Source: Halicephalobus mephisto (taxonomy: Eukaryota; Nematoda; Chromadorea; Rhabditida; Panagrolaimidae). From it: 64,000 nucleotides of DNA. The DNA is taken from contig SWDT01000102.1 of NCBI GenBank assembly GCA_009193035.1, positions 1 to 64,000 on the forward strand, given 5' to 3'. The notes below the pieces were generated by a model. It was given only the letters and a program-made list of their open reading frames with translations. It was not told where the DNA came from and ran no database searches. Shown piece by piece: positions 23,455 to 35,828 of this stretch; positions within the stretch are counted from its first letter, which is position 1, and each line of letters starts with the position of its first letter. The position numbers and the translations under genes are program-made.

Positions 23455-25971
23455 ATGGGACAGTCGTCGTCTACAGTTGCTCGCTTCGAAAAGAAGTGTA
23501 TTGCTTGTGGTATTATTAAATGGTATAATTACATAGAACGAATTGAGAACTTTCAAATCAGAACTTATAATGTGGAAACAAAAAAATCTGTTTATTTCTG
23601 GTCTAAAGATAAATTCATCCATGAAATTATTGATGAACTAGTTACAATGTATGGAAATGATATTAGGATTATTGCTATTGATAATACAAGGGACGATTTC
23701 AAAAAAGAAGATTTCAAAAAATATGGTAATTTAGTGCATCTCGCTATCAAAGAGGAACTGAATTTTAACTATCATTTGGAAGAAAAAGTTAAATATTCTG
23801 TTGGGGAGTTGATTATGTTGTTTCAAACAGAAAATCTTTTATTCGGAAAAGCCGGAAATATAGTCATCTTGTACCAATGCACAACAGCTGTGGAAGGAAG
23901 AGGGACATGGAAAGAGTTGGATAAAAGAGAACATAGATTTAATAAAAGTGTTGATTTCGAGTATGCTGCAAGGATGTTCAGTCTCAGAATGAACCAAGTC
24001 CATGTTGTTTTTGAGGATAGTCGAGACAATGTTAATAAACTGTATGGTTCTGAATTGCACAAATACGGTTTCAAAAGTATCAATTTTATTCAATGGGCAC
24101 TAAATAATTATAAGTCACTATTACTTGCCAGACATTTAATTTCTGATCCAGAAGCTCCCATCTTAGTTAAATTTGAAGATTCTGATAAACTCAACCTCCA
24201 AACTTACACCATTGAAGATTGGAATTTCATCCACATTCCAAAACTAGTTGAAGAATATGAAGCAAGAACGGATATTATGGGAATCGACCTCGGATCAACC
24301 AGATCTGTCCTGGCTGTCTCTAGAAACAGACAAATCCATGTTATTCCATTTGACAACTCTTCTCCTGGAGACCTCTGGACAGAATCTGTAGTCTCGTTTG
24401 ATGAAGAGAAACCGATTATTGGAAGAGCAGCGGCCAGAAGACTCAGAACTAAACCTGATCATGTTATTTTCGATCATAAACTTCTGTGTAATGAACGTCA
24501 TCGGGAAAAAATATCAAAACAATCAATATGGCCTTTCAAGTACAATCTCAAAAAAGATCAGCCATATTTAGGATCACAGACCTGCCATGGTTTGGAAGAT
24601 TTTTCCCTACCAAAGATCAACGCAATCTTTCTGAAAAGGATGGCAGAAGCAGCAAGTAAGTATCAAGATGTATTTAATAATGGAAATTCTGTAAGAAAGG
24701 CAGTCATCACTGTTCCGAGATACTATATACATGATTTAAGAAGAAGAAATATTCCAGATCATATGATTTCTAGTACCATTGAAGCAGTGAAGTTGGCTAA
24801 TATAGAAGTGATAGACATCATTGAAGAGACCCACGCCGATCTCCTCTATTATTTGTCCAATGAAAGGTATTCTGAAATGATCAAACCAGGAAAGATGATT
24901 GGTATCTTTGACGTCGGAGGAGGAACTTGTATTTGGAAAGTTTATGGAATTTCAGAATATAAAGGCAATATGTGTGCAACTTGTATTAAAGAATCACATC
25001 CAAATTACGATGCCTTCTGTTCAGGAAGGGCTATTGACAATATAATTACTGAAGAACTGGAAAAATCAATTCCAAGGGATTTAAGAAGTAATGTGAAACT
25101 AAGAACATTGGAAGCAGCGAAGAAAATCAAACATGAGCTTTCTTTTGAGGAGAAAACAGAGTAAGCAAAATATTATGATAAATGAAAAACCATTTATTTC
25201 AGACTTGATTTGTCCGATATTCATCCTCGTCTTGAGGGAATGGTCGAGTTCACAAGAGAGTGGTTCGAAAAGAAATTAAAAACAAGTTTTGAAAATAATT
25301 ATAAGTTTGATTCTAAATTAATATTAAAAATGCGTTTTGGATATAATATTGGTTCTTATAGAACATTTGAATTACATCCACTTCCAACTCAAAGGAAGGA
25401 ACGATGTGAACAGGAAGGATATTGGAAAAAACAAGATATTCCATTCGGTGACGTAGATATTGTGTTCTTAGCCGGAGGAACCTGTAGAATTCCTTGTGTT
25501 CAAGAATGTATTAAAAAACAGTTCCCTAAAGCAAAATTAGTCATAGACGGACAACTGGAGATCATCACAGCCACTGGAGCTGCCATCCACGCTCTTCAAG
25601 TCCTCAGTGGGGAGGTTGAGCCTTATATCAAAGTTATTCAACAAAGCAGTAAATTAGTTCTCAATAATGAAAAGTTAGAAAAGGAAGTAGATGAACAAAA
25701 TGAAAGTTCAAATGATATTCTTCATTCAGAAAATATAACTACGAATAATGAATGTCAACATGAAAACGAATCTTACAGTACATTGTCTAATGAGAAAGAC
25801 AATTCAAATAACGATTTTAGTTACAGCAAAGAAGTTGTGACTAAGGATAATCAGACAGCAGAACCTTCTACATCAAAAATTGACGATTCTGAAAGAAATC
25901 GGCGTCGCAAAGCTCTTCCAGAACCATCTCAGGAAGAAGTTGTTTCAAAAAAGAAACGTTTATTACCATAA
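23455..25971 (+). CDS. Hsp70-like ATPase, single unit
   Basis: Two exons (23455-25160, 25203-25971) join in frame to 824 residues. After an N-terminal domain of about 270 residues that I do not recognise, an Hsp70-type nucleotide-binding domain shows GIDLGST, IPFDNSSPGDLWTESVVSF, AVITVPRY, IEETHADLLYY, FDVGGGT and FLAGGTCRIP. A Ser/Asn/Glu-rich tail ends in a basic stretch (RNRRRK and SKKKR) that could be a nuclear localisation signal. No normal peptide-binding domain is present, so this is a divergent Hsp70-superfamily protein rather than a classical chaperone. It begins MGQSSST, matching the N-myristoylation pattern M-G-x-x-x-S; the paralogue at 1,346 has Glu at position 2 and would not be modified. 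The single intron matches the paralogue's introns. Confidence 0.78.
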
Positions 25972-27776
25972 TTAAGAGATTTATATATGGCACAAAATAT
26001 GGTCTTTTAAATTTATATCCTTGTTATCAAATGTAATCATTCGTCTGTCAATAAAAACGTGAACTACTTTTGATTGGAAAATAAAGATATTTATGGTCAA
26101 ATAGAAAGGAAATTCTCATAACTATAAGACTCACCAAGTTGTTATCTACATTTTCAACATGTAGGAGAGAGGAAATTAAATATGATGATTAGCTGGTTTA
26201 GAAAAACACAGAAAATAAAAATAACAATGAGAAAAAGAAAAACTCATAAAAGGAAGAAATCCGACCTAAAATACTTATGGTGAAATAAAGGAAAACATCT
26301 GGAAGATTTTGCAATTAACCAGTCAATAAAAGTGAGGGAATGAAATAATAATAACCAGAGGGGGAATTACATGGTGTCACAGTATTTTAAGTTTAAAAAG
26401 TTGTATTTTACTACTTTTATGAATATAAAAGTAAATGTATGATTACTGGAAATTTACACTCTATATGAGAATAATGAAATAATGTCGATTAAAATTCAAA
26501 CGAACATGTTTTTGATAAATGATAATATTTTTCATTTTTAATTACTAATCTGTTTTCTATTAGTAATATTTTTGCATAGTGATTGAAAAATTAAAATTTT
26601 TATTAAAAATAAAGATTATCCAATTCTTTATTGGAGTTGTTTTGAATGAGAATTTCAACGGCAATAAAATTAATAATTCAGAATCTTCCTGAATATTCAA
26701 CAAATTCTTTTTTTCTGTTAACGAAATTTAAGATCTACCAACAAATAATATTTGAGGTGCAAGAAGAAAATTTAAATCAATTTTCTCACCTTGATAGATT
26801 ACCTAGCCAACGTTAGTTTGTTATTTTATGAGAACTGCTGCAAAAAATTAAATAATGTTGACTCTCCTATAGAATAAGAAATACAGTACAATCATTACTT
26901 CTCTATCATCTCCATTTATACAGTTTTACACTATATTTATAAACAGAACATCATTATGTTCTTGTGGATAAGTATGCCAATTTATTATCTTTTAACAATA
27001 TAATAACAATAATTAATTTTATTAAAATTATTACATGTTCTACTTTGCTAAAGACTCCTGAATTACTAACAACCATAATATTTGATCATTTCAATTTCCT
27101 CTAAAAAATCAAAAACATTCTCAAAATATAAGCAACAAGAACTAGATTTGAGAAATAGAAATAAAAGCACTGTAATTTTATAAAGAAATGGAAAATATTA
27201 AGTCTACGCTCACAGAAAAACAGTATCGAAATGATAACTATAGCTGTCGATTTTTCAAAATCTTCAATTTTCGAATTTTGAACTTAACAGTTTGGTTCAA
27301 ATTCAAGCTGTTCGAATTCTATTTAAAATCAACGACTTTGGTCTAAAATATTAAACATTAATATTCTCTTTGAACTTTTGTATAATTCGCTTATTTTATT
27401 ATTTTTATGCAATTAAATCAATAAAATATACTTGCTGTTTATTTCGTAATTTATTAAAATAGTTACATTGTGGATGATCAAAACGATTGTTTTTAATAAA
27501 AGAATCTGGATATTGAGAAAATCAAGAATTTCAATTTTTGACGTAATTTCTCTTTTATTTTAGAAAATTGCGCAATTTTGTTCAATCCCTAGATAAGCAT
27601 TTTCATAAATATGAAAATTTGGTAATGCGTAAAAATTGCTAATAAAATTCTTATTTTTGTGAAATTTATTATCCGAAATTTTACGGTTTTGTGCTGAAAA
27701 ATTCCATGGCTTTTTCTAAAGAGTAGTCAGTTGAGAGCATCTGGAGTAATTCTGTTTTGTGTTTTGGATTCACTCC
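25972..27776. other. Intergenic sequence
   Basis: Duplicated 3' flank to about 26,835, then AT-rich unique sequence. I see no exon. Confidence 0.5.
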
Positions 27777-28180
27777 TTAAATTCTCCATTTGTTTATATA
27801 TAAATCCCTAACTACACCCAGGATTCTGTCAAAGTGCGTTTTTTTCAAAGCAACTTTGCGAAGAAGCTCATCGTGACGTCTCATGATATTCAAGAGTTCG
27901 GGAGCAAGAAAAGACAAATCTTCAAATGACGATTCCTTTAATTCTTTAGCGAGTTCTGCTTGTTTGATAAGACTGACAAAGTACTCCATCTTCGGATGGA
28001 TTAGTCTGAGAGTGTGCTCTATGCTTTCTTGGCTGATATCTGAAGGATAATTATTGATCAAAGATATCAATTTCGAGTTGATTTTGAATTGATTCGAGTT
28101 TAAGAATCTAGGAATCTGAATTCGAAGATTTCCAACAAAGCTGTTAATTTTTCGGATTTTTTCAACTTTGCAACTAGAAT
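27777..28180 (-). CDS. Unrecognised protein, C-terminal exon (5' end unresolved)
   Basis: The minus-strand frame ending at 27,777 stays open from just below 28,190 and encodes about 130 residues of helical, charged sequence. Examples are IRKINSFVGNLRIQIPRF, YPSDISQESIEHTL, IKQAELAKELKESS and LRKVALKKTHFDRIL. There is no ATG at the start, so it is probably a last exon with upstream exons I could not place. Codon use and composition look coding. I do not recognise the family. Confidence 0.4.
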
Positions 28181-29197
28181 TACTCGATTAAATTCGAACT
28201 TTTTTAATTTGAACTAATATAGTTAAAATTCGAAATTTTCGAATTTGGTTCTCTCAAATTCTGAACTTGAATCATTCGATTTAAGTTCAATTTTTTGATT
28301 TCCAAACTTAAATTACTTCTAAATCGATTTAAAAGTTTGAATTCGATCATTCCGATTTCTCACACAAAAAGAAGCGTAACTTTTGGCACAGTAACAAATG
28401 TAAATTGTCACTATTTCGTTATAATTTTCTTCAGGAATGCGAAATATTCACGAAAAATGTGACGATTGTGTTGTATTCTGATTTTTTTATAGAAATTCCC
28501 GAAGGATATCAATGCATTCAACTCACAGACTAGATATGGAATATCCAGTTAATAATGATGAGAAAAATTGACAGACTTCAAAAACTTTTTAAAACATGAT
28601 TTTGGAATTTTGTTTGGAGAAAAATTAAAATTTTTTAGATATATATCATTAAACAAAACAAAATCACTCTTCATTTAATAGATTTATGAGATCTCAAACT
28701 TTAGAATCTAGGATTCTAAAGTCAACCTTCAATTCTGACTTCTGATTTGGAATCTAAAAATTCGATTATTCTATTGTACTTTGTAAGATTTAAAGACATT
28801 TCTGATTTTACTCCAGAGTTCACAAAAAAGCGAAAAGTTACCATAATTTCTTTTTAAAATAAATACCAATTCATCATTTTAGCAAATCGTGTTGATCACA
28901 AAAGAACCAAAATAATAGTAATTCGCTGCTTTCTTTCATTTTAGATAAATGCGAAATAATGGTCTGTTCCACATTGGTCTACAAAACCATTATTTTAAAA
29001 CACCGCCCAAACCGATGGAAGTTGGTAATTGATTGTCACAATTCAAAGAAGTTAAAATGACATTGGGACGTCGAATTTAATCTCCGCCCGACCCTTAGGC
29101 ATTCAGTCATTTTTGTGATTGCGGTCGACCTTTTGCTCTCACATCAAAAATTCCCCAACTTGTTTGAACTTTTTTAAATTTATCGTTTTTTAGAAAA
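28181..29197. other. Intergenic sequence with a truncated MITE
   Basis: 28,363-28,475 carries one end and the centre of the MITE family seen at 18.5, 46.5 and 56.6 kb. 28,690-28,800 resembles a monomer of the arrays at 57.1 and 62.7 kb. No exon is seen. Confidence 0.5.
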
Positions 29198-31191
29198 ATG
29201 GACGAGAAAAATAAAGATCTTTTGAAAAATATTAAGAAAGTCCGGCAATATGCCTTCTGGTTCGTTATCGTCATCTTCACTATTTTGACGATCCGAGATA
29301 TCGTCGAATTGGTTGGTTTTTCGCTTTTTACAACAAGGAAAAATGGATTTTAGACCATGGATTACATCGAAAATCCAAAACAATCGGAGATGAAAATGAT
29401 GGTTAATAAATCTATGACGATGCCAAATATCACCTTCTGTATGTCCAAAAAACAGGCCTTGTATCAATTCAAAATCGATTCCAACGAAACAAAGGAGGAA
29501 AATGATCAAATTATTCAAGTTTGTTTTTCTTTTTTAATCAAAATTAAATTTATTTTTAAAGGATGAATTGGCGAACATGGCTGATACAGAATCATTTTTA
29601 AATAAACCTTGGGATCCCCGTCTCGTCAAGGAAGCCTATGAAGTCATAGCCACATTGAACTCCATAGAAAGAGAAAAAACTGTTGCTCAATCAATTAATG
29701 CAATAAGATATTTCAAAAAAGCTCTTAAGTTTGCCGAGATAAGAAAAGATGCCAAAGTTCGTTTTTTTCTTCGATAACAAAAATTTCTAAAATCTTCCAA
29801 AACCTGATGGAAGATTCTGAAACTATTTAGAGTTTCATAAATGTTGAGAATCAAGACCTAAAAATTCAGAAAATTTCCATCTCAGCAATTTTCAAACAAT
29901 ACTTATTTCTAATTTTTATAATATGATAAGAACAGGTTTGATGTTTCCCGTTTGACAAAGTTGAAAAATGTTCAAAACAGTTTTGCGTCATTGACAATTG
30001 AATTAATTTTTCATCTTAGGTACCATGGTTAGATTGGGGGAGAGAACTAACTAAATTAACCAAAATAAAAACATAAATTCCCTTTTTAGACTTGGCTGAA
30101 TATCATCAAGGAACGAAACGTCACCTTTGATCAGTTTACGCAAAAAATAGGAGCTGAAATACTGAGAAAGTAAGTATTATGGTAATTGGAAAGAATATCA
30201 AATCTAAATTTGTAGATCTATTAAGCAATGTAATAGGACATCTGACACCAAACACGGCTTATTTACTACAAAAACCAGAACCTCGTGGATTTCGAACCAT
30301 AGTTTATGTTTCCAACCTGAGTTCGATGGTGATAATTACGCCGACATCATAAGTCAAGGTCAATTCTTCATTCTTCAGACGACTCATGGAATACATGGGA
30401 ACGAAAATTTCGACTGCATGACTGTGGATTTTCATGGAAGACCCAATGGCATTGAAAAATTCTTGGATAATAAAGGCCAAGTCAAAAACGGCATCACCGA
30501 CAAACTCTGTCTGGGGAAGAATTACCAGGTCAATGTAGAAGTCCATGCTGCCTATATTATGCTGGAAAACGACGAACCCGAAACTGCTTGTAATATTGTT
30601 GAAGACGGAGAAGACACTGAATTCGATTGCAGAAGCAGGTGTCGTCTGGAGATGATCAAACAAATGTGCAATTGTATCGCTCCTACTCTTTCTTATTTGA
30701 AGCGGGCTGATGATGAAGATCTTCCAATTTGTGACTACGAGCAATGTGAATTCGAGTAAGTGAAGACTTTCCAATTTACCATAATGAGACATTTTCATTA
30801 CAGTCCCCGAGGAAACTTCACAGATAAAGTATGTGCTAAGAAATGCTTGAGGAGTTGTCGACAAATCAGATACGAAGTGAGAGTTGATCAGGAGAGTTCT
30901 ACAACAGAAACGGACATGACTATCGTAGCGCTTTCCTGGGGATCCTTCGAGTACCTGAATCTCGAACAAAAATACGAATGGTCGGTCGCTACATTCATCG
31001 CTGCCCTTGGGGGTGCTATCGGTTTGTGGCTTGGATTATCCATCCTCAGCATATTGCAAGGAGTCGCTTGGTTGGTGGACAGATGCGGTGCTAAAGCACT
31101 TCTTGAAGAAAATAATGAAAAAACAGCTCAGAAAGCTCCTCGCGGGGTTAAAACCAGTGTTTTTGACAGTTCTGTTGACAAAACGAAGTAA
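29198..31191 (+). CDS. DEG/ENaC-family amiloride-sensitive sodium channel subunit
   Basis: Six exons (29198-29311, 29354-29518, 29562-29756, 30090-30169, 30216-30755, 30804-31191) join in consistent phase to 493 residues. One membrane segment lies near residues 15-36 and a second near 424-450. Between them is a large extracellular region with many cysteines, including MPNITFC after the first segment and a CRSRCRLEMIKQMCNC cluster. The second segment reads GGAIGLWLGLSILS, the family's signature pore and selectivity region. Members are trimeric cation channels gated by touch, acid or peptides in nematode neurons and muscle. Without more paralogues the subfamily (degenerin, ASIC-like or FaNaC-like) cannot be named. 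Acceptors here are variable (TTTTTAG, TTTAAAG, TTGTAG, TTACAG). Confidence 0.9.
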
Positions 31192-33189
31192 TCCAGGATC
31201 AAGACACCTTACTGATGTAAATCCTATACGTGTAATTATATCGATAATTAGCGTTTAATTGACTTGTTCGTAGATTTACGTATATATTAAACTTTTATTA
31301 TTACATGTTATGGAATTTCATCGATAATTAGTGTTTAATCACTTTATCACCTTGCTGAACTCTCATGTACAAATTACACTCGTGTTAGTAATCATACTAT
31401 TGTGAAAATTATAAATGAAAGGTGTGGAACTGTCTCAACGTGAATCTTCAAATTTCTTTTACTTATTTGAATAAAGCTAAACTGAAAAGAAAATAAACTT
31501 TAGTGAAAGTAACTTTTTGAAACGAGTTATATATCGTTTTGAAGGTCTTAAATGCTGATTCAGAATCTTTACACAATTTTTGCGAAATGCTTTTCTGAAA
31601 CGAGATAATCTGGAAAATCTCCCAATTTAGGATTACATTTCTCATGTTTGTAATTATTTTTTTAAAAAACCAATGATATTTGTAATCAGTACAAAAAATA
31701 CACCTATTTGCAAAAAAGAATTATTAAAATTAGTTGAATTAAAGGAGAAAGTGAACATTACCAAAATAGAGTCACCAAATTTCGACGGAAAAACAAAAAA
31801 GTACTCTTGTGTTTTCTCGACGTGCGATATATGAAATTTTATATATTTATTCCAATTTTTTTTAGAAGAGCATTTCGCAAAAATTGCATAAATATTCTAA
31901 ATCGGCATTTTTAGATCTTCAAAACGATATATAACTCGTTTCGAGAAGTTACTTTCACTAAAGTTCATTTTCTTTTGAGATCCAGTAATTGAAAACTAAA
32001 AAATAACAAATTTAAAAATGGATTTCCTAAACACATTAAGCTTAAGAGATTGAGTAACCTTAGAATTCGTTCATTTTCACTAAGGATCTAAAAGACCAAG
32101 TGAGTTTAACATCATCTCTTGAAGCGAATTCGCCGAGATTTCCGTCGAGATTTTTTATCTCTGATAAGACTTCACTATAACTCTTTAAAATTAAAAAAAA
32201 TTAAATCTCTATTAAAATCTAGTCTTCTGTTTATAAATTTATATCTTCTCATCGCACATCAATTTTGATGGTCGAAAGTGTAACTGTTTTAAAAAATTGT
32301 CAAACAAGAACTTCTTTATTCCTCTTTATTAAACATACAGAATTGAAATCGGTGATGGTGTCTTCCAATAAGCAATCGAACATTTATTCAGAAAAAGTAA
32401 AATTCAAAGGAAAAAAATTCGTCATTAACAACCGGAGACATGAGAAGTACAGTAACACGCCTGAGTCTTGACACGAATGATTGCTTCACAACAATGCTGA
32501 ATTTTAGTTTTCGTTTGTTATTTTTTTAAAATTATCTTTTAAAATTATTTTTTTTCACTTTTCCAATGATAATTTCTATCATCATGTCCGACTCTCCTAT
32601 GATTACTTTATCTTTTGATGAATTTCTTCAAGAAAGTCATACATAATCGTACTTTTAAAACGCTTCTAACATTAAGTACATTTCCTTGCTCTAAAACTAT
32701 CGAATATAATATGTTAAAGATTTTATTTCTGTGCAATATAAATTTAATTCATAGTTGAACATTTCAAAGATTGATTTCATATATAGATTTTATCTAAATT
32801 TACTTAATGAGGTCATTTTAGGTGTCAAAAAGTGTTAATTTCCTCAGATTTTCTACAGATATAGGTAACGCGCTTTAGATGAAACGATAGGATTTCCGAC
32901 CAATCAGAACGTGTTGACTAATCTGCTTGAATATTGTGCGCAACCTGTGGGTTTTGTTTTTGATGGATTCTGAATTCCAAATTTAGGGACGGAATCTCCT
33001 GACTTTGTTCAAAAAGTACGTACGGATTTTTAATTTTATTTTGATTTCAACCGATATATACCCCTTCATCGACAAAGTTGTCAGTAGTTTTACTCCTATG
33101 AAGTATCCGATTGTGAATTGATATTTAAAAATGTAAACTGAGCGTTTCGCGATAATGATGTGTGATTAGATTTTATTTACTTTTTCAGG
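31192..33189. other. Intergenic sequence with a long-TIR element
   Basis: Contains the element at 31,482-31,978. Outside it I see only AT-rich sequence and small open frames (for example 32,265-32,471) with no support. Confidence 0.5.
31482..31978. mobile_element. Non-autonomous element with about 115-bp terminal inverted repeats
   Basis: The left arm (about 31,482-31,598) reads inward AAACTTTAGTGAAAGTAACT then CGAGTTATATATCGTTTTGA. The right arm (about 31,864-31,978) is its reverse complement with scattered mismatches. About 265 bp lie between. No transposase is encoded. Confidence 0.75.
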
Positions 33190-34433
33190 ATGACTTTGAA
33201 TCTAGATGTTTATCTCGACGTTGTTCAGCAGTTTATGTACTCATTTTCGCTTGATGAAGAACTAATAGCCAGATTTTTGCTCTCTGGAAGAGAGTCCTTC
33301 TTTGCTTTGAAGACTTGCATACACAAAGTGAGTCTCGTTGAATTCGGTCAAGCAAACTCTTGTCGTCTTTATTATTTCCCAAATTCCTTGTTACAAGATA
33401 TATTCGCTGAATATGTGAGTTGATAGATTATTGTCGTTTTTATAATTGGGAAGTATAGGATAATATCCCCATGATCATGACAAACCTGAAGCATCCTTAC
33501 ATGAGGCAGATTATCCGATGGGCTCTGTCTTCTATCGAAGGAGTTTGGATGAACGGTAGCGGTCCTCTTCCTGCAGATATCACAAGCGTGATATTGAAGA
33601 ATCCAAGTGAGTTTCATTTAGTAGTGAGAAATAGTGATGTTTTCAGATTTCGGAAAGCTCACTTTGGAAGTAGTTGATTCCCCAACTGCGAAGCTGTTTC
33701 TGAAGTCTAGAAAGTTTGATTTTATCAGCATGGGATCTCGTGTCTTTGGAATTCTGGACGATATTCGTATTGAAGCTAATGAATTGAAATTACATAATCT
33801 TTCCCTTGAAATTGTTCTAAGAGCGAAATTGATTAAGACAAAGTCACTGATTGTCGAGTATGAAGTGGAGGACTTTGACAGCCTTGTTACGATGAACATC
33901 AGGTCGGTTTCTTTATTTTCAATTTTTTAAAATTGGTAATTTGCAGTTCTAACTTCCAATCTCTCGAAAACTTGGAATTACTTATTGATGATACGAATCT
34001 ATTTCTCCATCCTCAGAAGATTCTCAAGTTTTTGGATTTTACGGACGAAAAATTCGTCAATCTGAAATTCCTTAATCTCGAATTTAACGAATGCGATGAC
34101 AGCTTTATATACGAAGCATATGAGGATTTTAACATGCTTCCTAAATTTTCTGAAATTTTTGCAAATTACGAGAACAAATTGTTCGATTACAATGGAAAAG
34201 TAGATGTCGAGATTAGCCATTTCATCAAGGCTGAATTAATTTTATTTCCTACTGAAGAATCTGCGCGGGATTTTTGTAAATGGGTCAAGAAGGAATTCGA
34301 GGACTTTAGCTGTTTGGTCGAGGCTTCAGATAATGTGATCTACCATACTTTGCACAAGTCTACTAAAGTCACAGAACATTTGGAAGTAAACTTTGTATTC
34401 TGTCTGAGATGTGAAACGTTTGATCTGTGGTAG
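33190..34433 (+). CDS. F-box/LRR-like protein (tentative)
   Basis: Four exons (33190-33414, 33459-33606, 33647-33902, 33947-34433) join in frame to 371 residues. The N-terminal 50 residues are helical and somewhat F-box-like (VVQQFMYSFSLDEELIARFL). The rest alternates strand and leucine patterns (LTLEVVDS, LKLHNLSLEIVL, LENLELLIDD, LKFLNLEF) like the C-terminal parts of expanded nematode F-box proteins. If correct, it would be a substrate receptor of an SCF ubiquitin ligase. The F-box itself is weak and the call rests mainly on architecture. A related-looking broken exon lies at about 35,700-35,828. Confidence 0.45.
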
Positions 34434-34726
34434 CGAAAATCCAAAATTTTTAACTGGTATGAAGATTTAAATTCATCAATGTCAATAATATGTTTGAGTT
34501 TGTTTTTTTTGTACATAAGGCAATATGATAAGTGAGTTCAAAGCCTATAAAACTTTAAATTATCTTTTGAGATATTTTAACATCGAAATCAATTTGACGT
34601 GTATCCGTACTTGGAGTTATATTTGTCTTGACAAAGAATAATCATAAATGGAGTGAATACGAAACAGTAAAAAAGGTGATTTAAACTCACAATTAAAAAG
34701 CAAATCCAGTATTCAGATACTTGAGA

Positions 34727-34905
34727 AAAAAGACAATAATTTCAGTGATTATTTGAGTTTAAGTAAAGAAGTTGTGGCTAAAAATGATCAGGTAACAGAT
34801 TGTTCTACAGCAAAAATTGACTGTTCTGAAAGAAATTGGCATCGTAAAGCTCTTCCAGAACCATCTCAGAAAAAAGTTAATTCTAGAAAAAACCTACTTC
34901 CCTAA
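34727..34905 (+). pseudogene. Remnant of a third Hsp70-like gene 3' end
   Basis: This stretch aligns with the tail-coding part of the Hsp70-like genes, including SKEVVAKNDQ and RKALPEPSQKK and the final LLP followed by a stop. The following flank to about 35,175 also matches the other copies' 3' flank. Nothing upstream resembles the ATPase domain, so it is a truncated copy. Divergence from both copies is visibly larger than between them. Confidence 0.75.
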
Positions 34906-35699
34906 TAAAGAAATTCACAAAGAACACAAAGTAATATAGTTTTTATTTCTTCGTTAACAATTGTAATTATCTCTTGGTAAATGTGTACTGCTTTCGAATA
35001 TAGAATAAAGATATTTATAGCCAAAGAGAGTCAAGTAAAAAAAAATTTTTTAAATTAAAAAACTCACGGATGTTACCTACACTTTTACATGTAGAATACA
35101 AAAAATTTAAAATTATAATTAGTTCAGAAAAAAGATAAAAATAAGAATGAAAATACAATTGAAGAAAATGTAGTATAAGTGTTGTTGGTATGGTAGATGT
35201 CGATGGAGTGACACCTTGGAGCTCCTTGATTAGGCGAAAAATTGTTGGTTCCTACTATTAGCAATTATGCTAGTTTATCTCAATCATAAACATAGAACAA
35301 ATAGAGGAAAGGTCCTCGTTTGACCAAAGTCAAACTCGGACCAGTTTAAAGCTGGATTTTCTCAAAAGACTGACTCTCTAACATTTTAGTCTTACTTCAC
35401 AGGCGTCGGCTGACTGGGCGGAGCTTTGGGCATTCTATTTAGGCCGTTTGCCGTTTAACTCCGATCTTTATGCCTACATAACGAACATCTGTTTCCTTAC
35501 TACATTGAAGATGATAGTTTTTAATCTAAATCTCAGTTCCTTCAAGAATATGGTGAACTAAGAGGACAAATTGGCTGTTTATGATGAGAGAACCAGAGTC
35601 ACATTTGATTTGACTCAGCATGGGATCTAATTCTAAAAAACTGGTCAAAAAACATTATGAAGAGCTTAGAAATAATCCCTGGGTTTTAAGTCTCATGTC

Positions 35700-35828
35700 A
35701 ACAACTTTAATGACTGTGAATTCAAGAAATCCAACAATGTTATGAATAACTTTGAAATAAGCATTGAAATTAAGCTAAATTGCGATGATATGTTTTGGTG
35801 TGTCTCGGATTGCAGTTCATTGCTGTAG
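35700..35828 (+). pseudogene. Coding-like relic, possibly F-box-like C-terminus
   Basis: An open stretch ending in TAG encodes residues such as NDCEFKKSNN and FEISIEIKLNCDDMFW. Its pattern loosely resembles the end of the gene at 33,190-34,433. No complete gene can be assembled around it. Confidence 0.25.

Larger units (their letters stand above)
22512..26835. repeat. Segmental duplication, copy B
   Basis: Counterpart of 391-9,990. It carries one Hsp70-like unit where copy A has two, and lacks the 3.3-kb segment found at about 6,395-9,750 of copy A; about 50 unrelated bases lie at the junction near 26,540-26,590. Confidence 0.8.

Noticed and set aside
30304..30969. 221-codon open frame on the minus strand
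   Set aside because: It lies antisense to the DEG/ENaC exons, whose homology and splice sites are clear.
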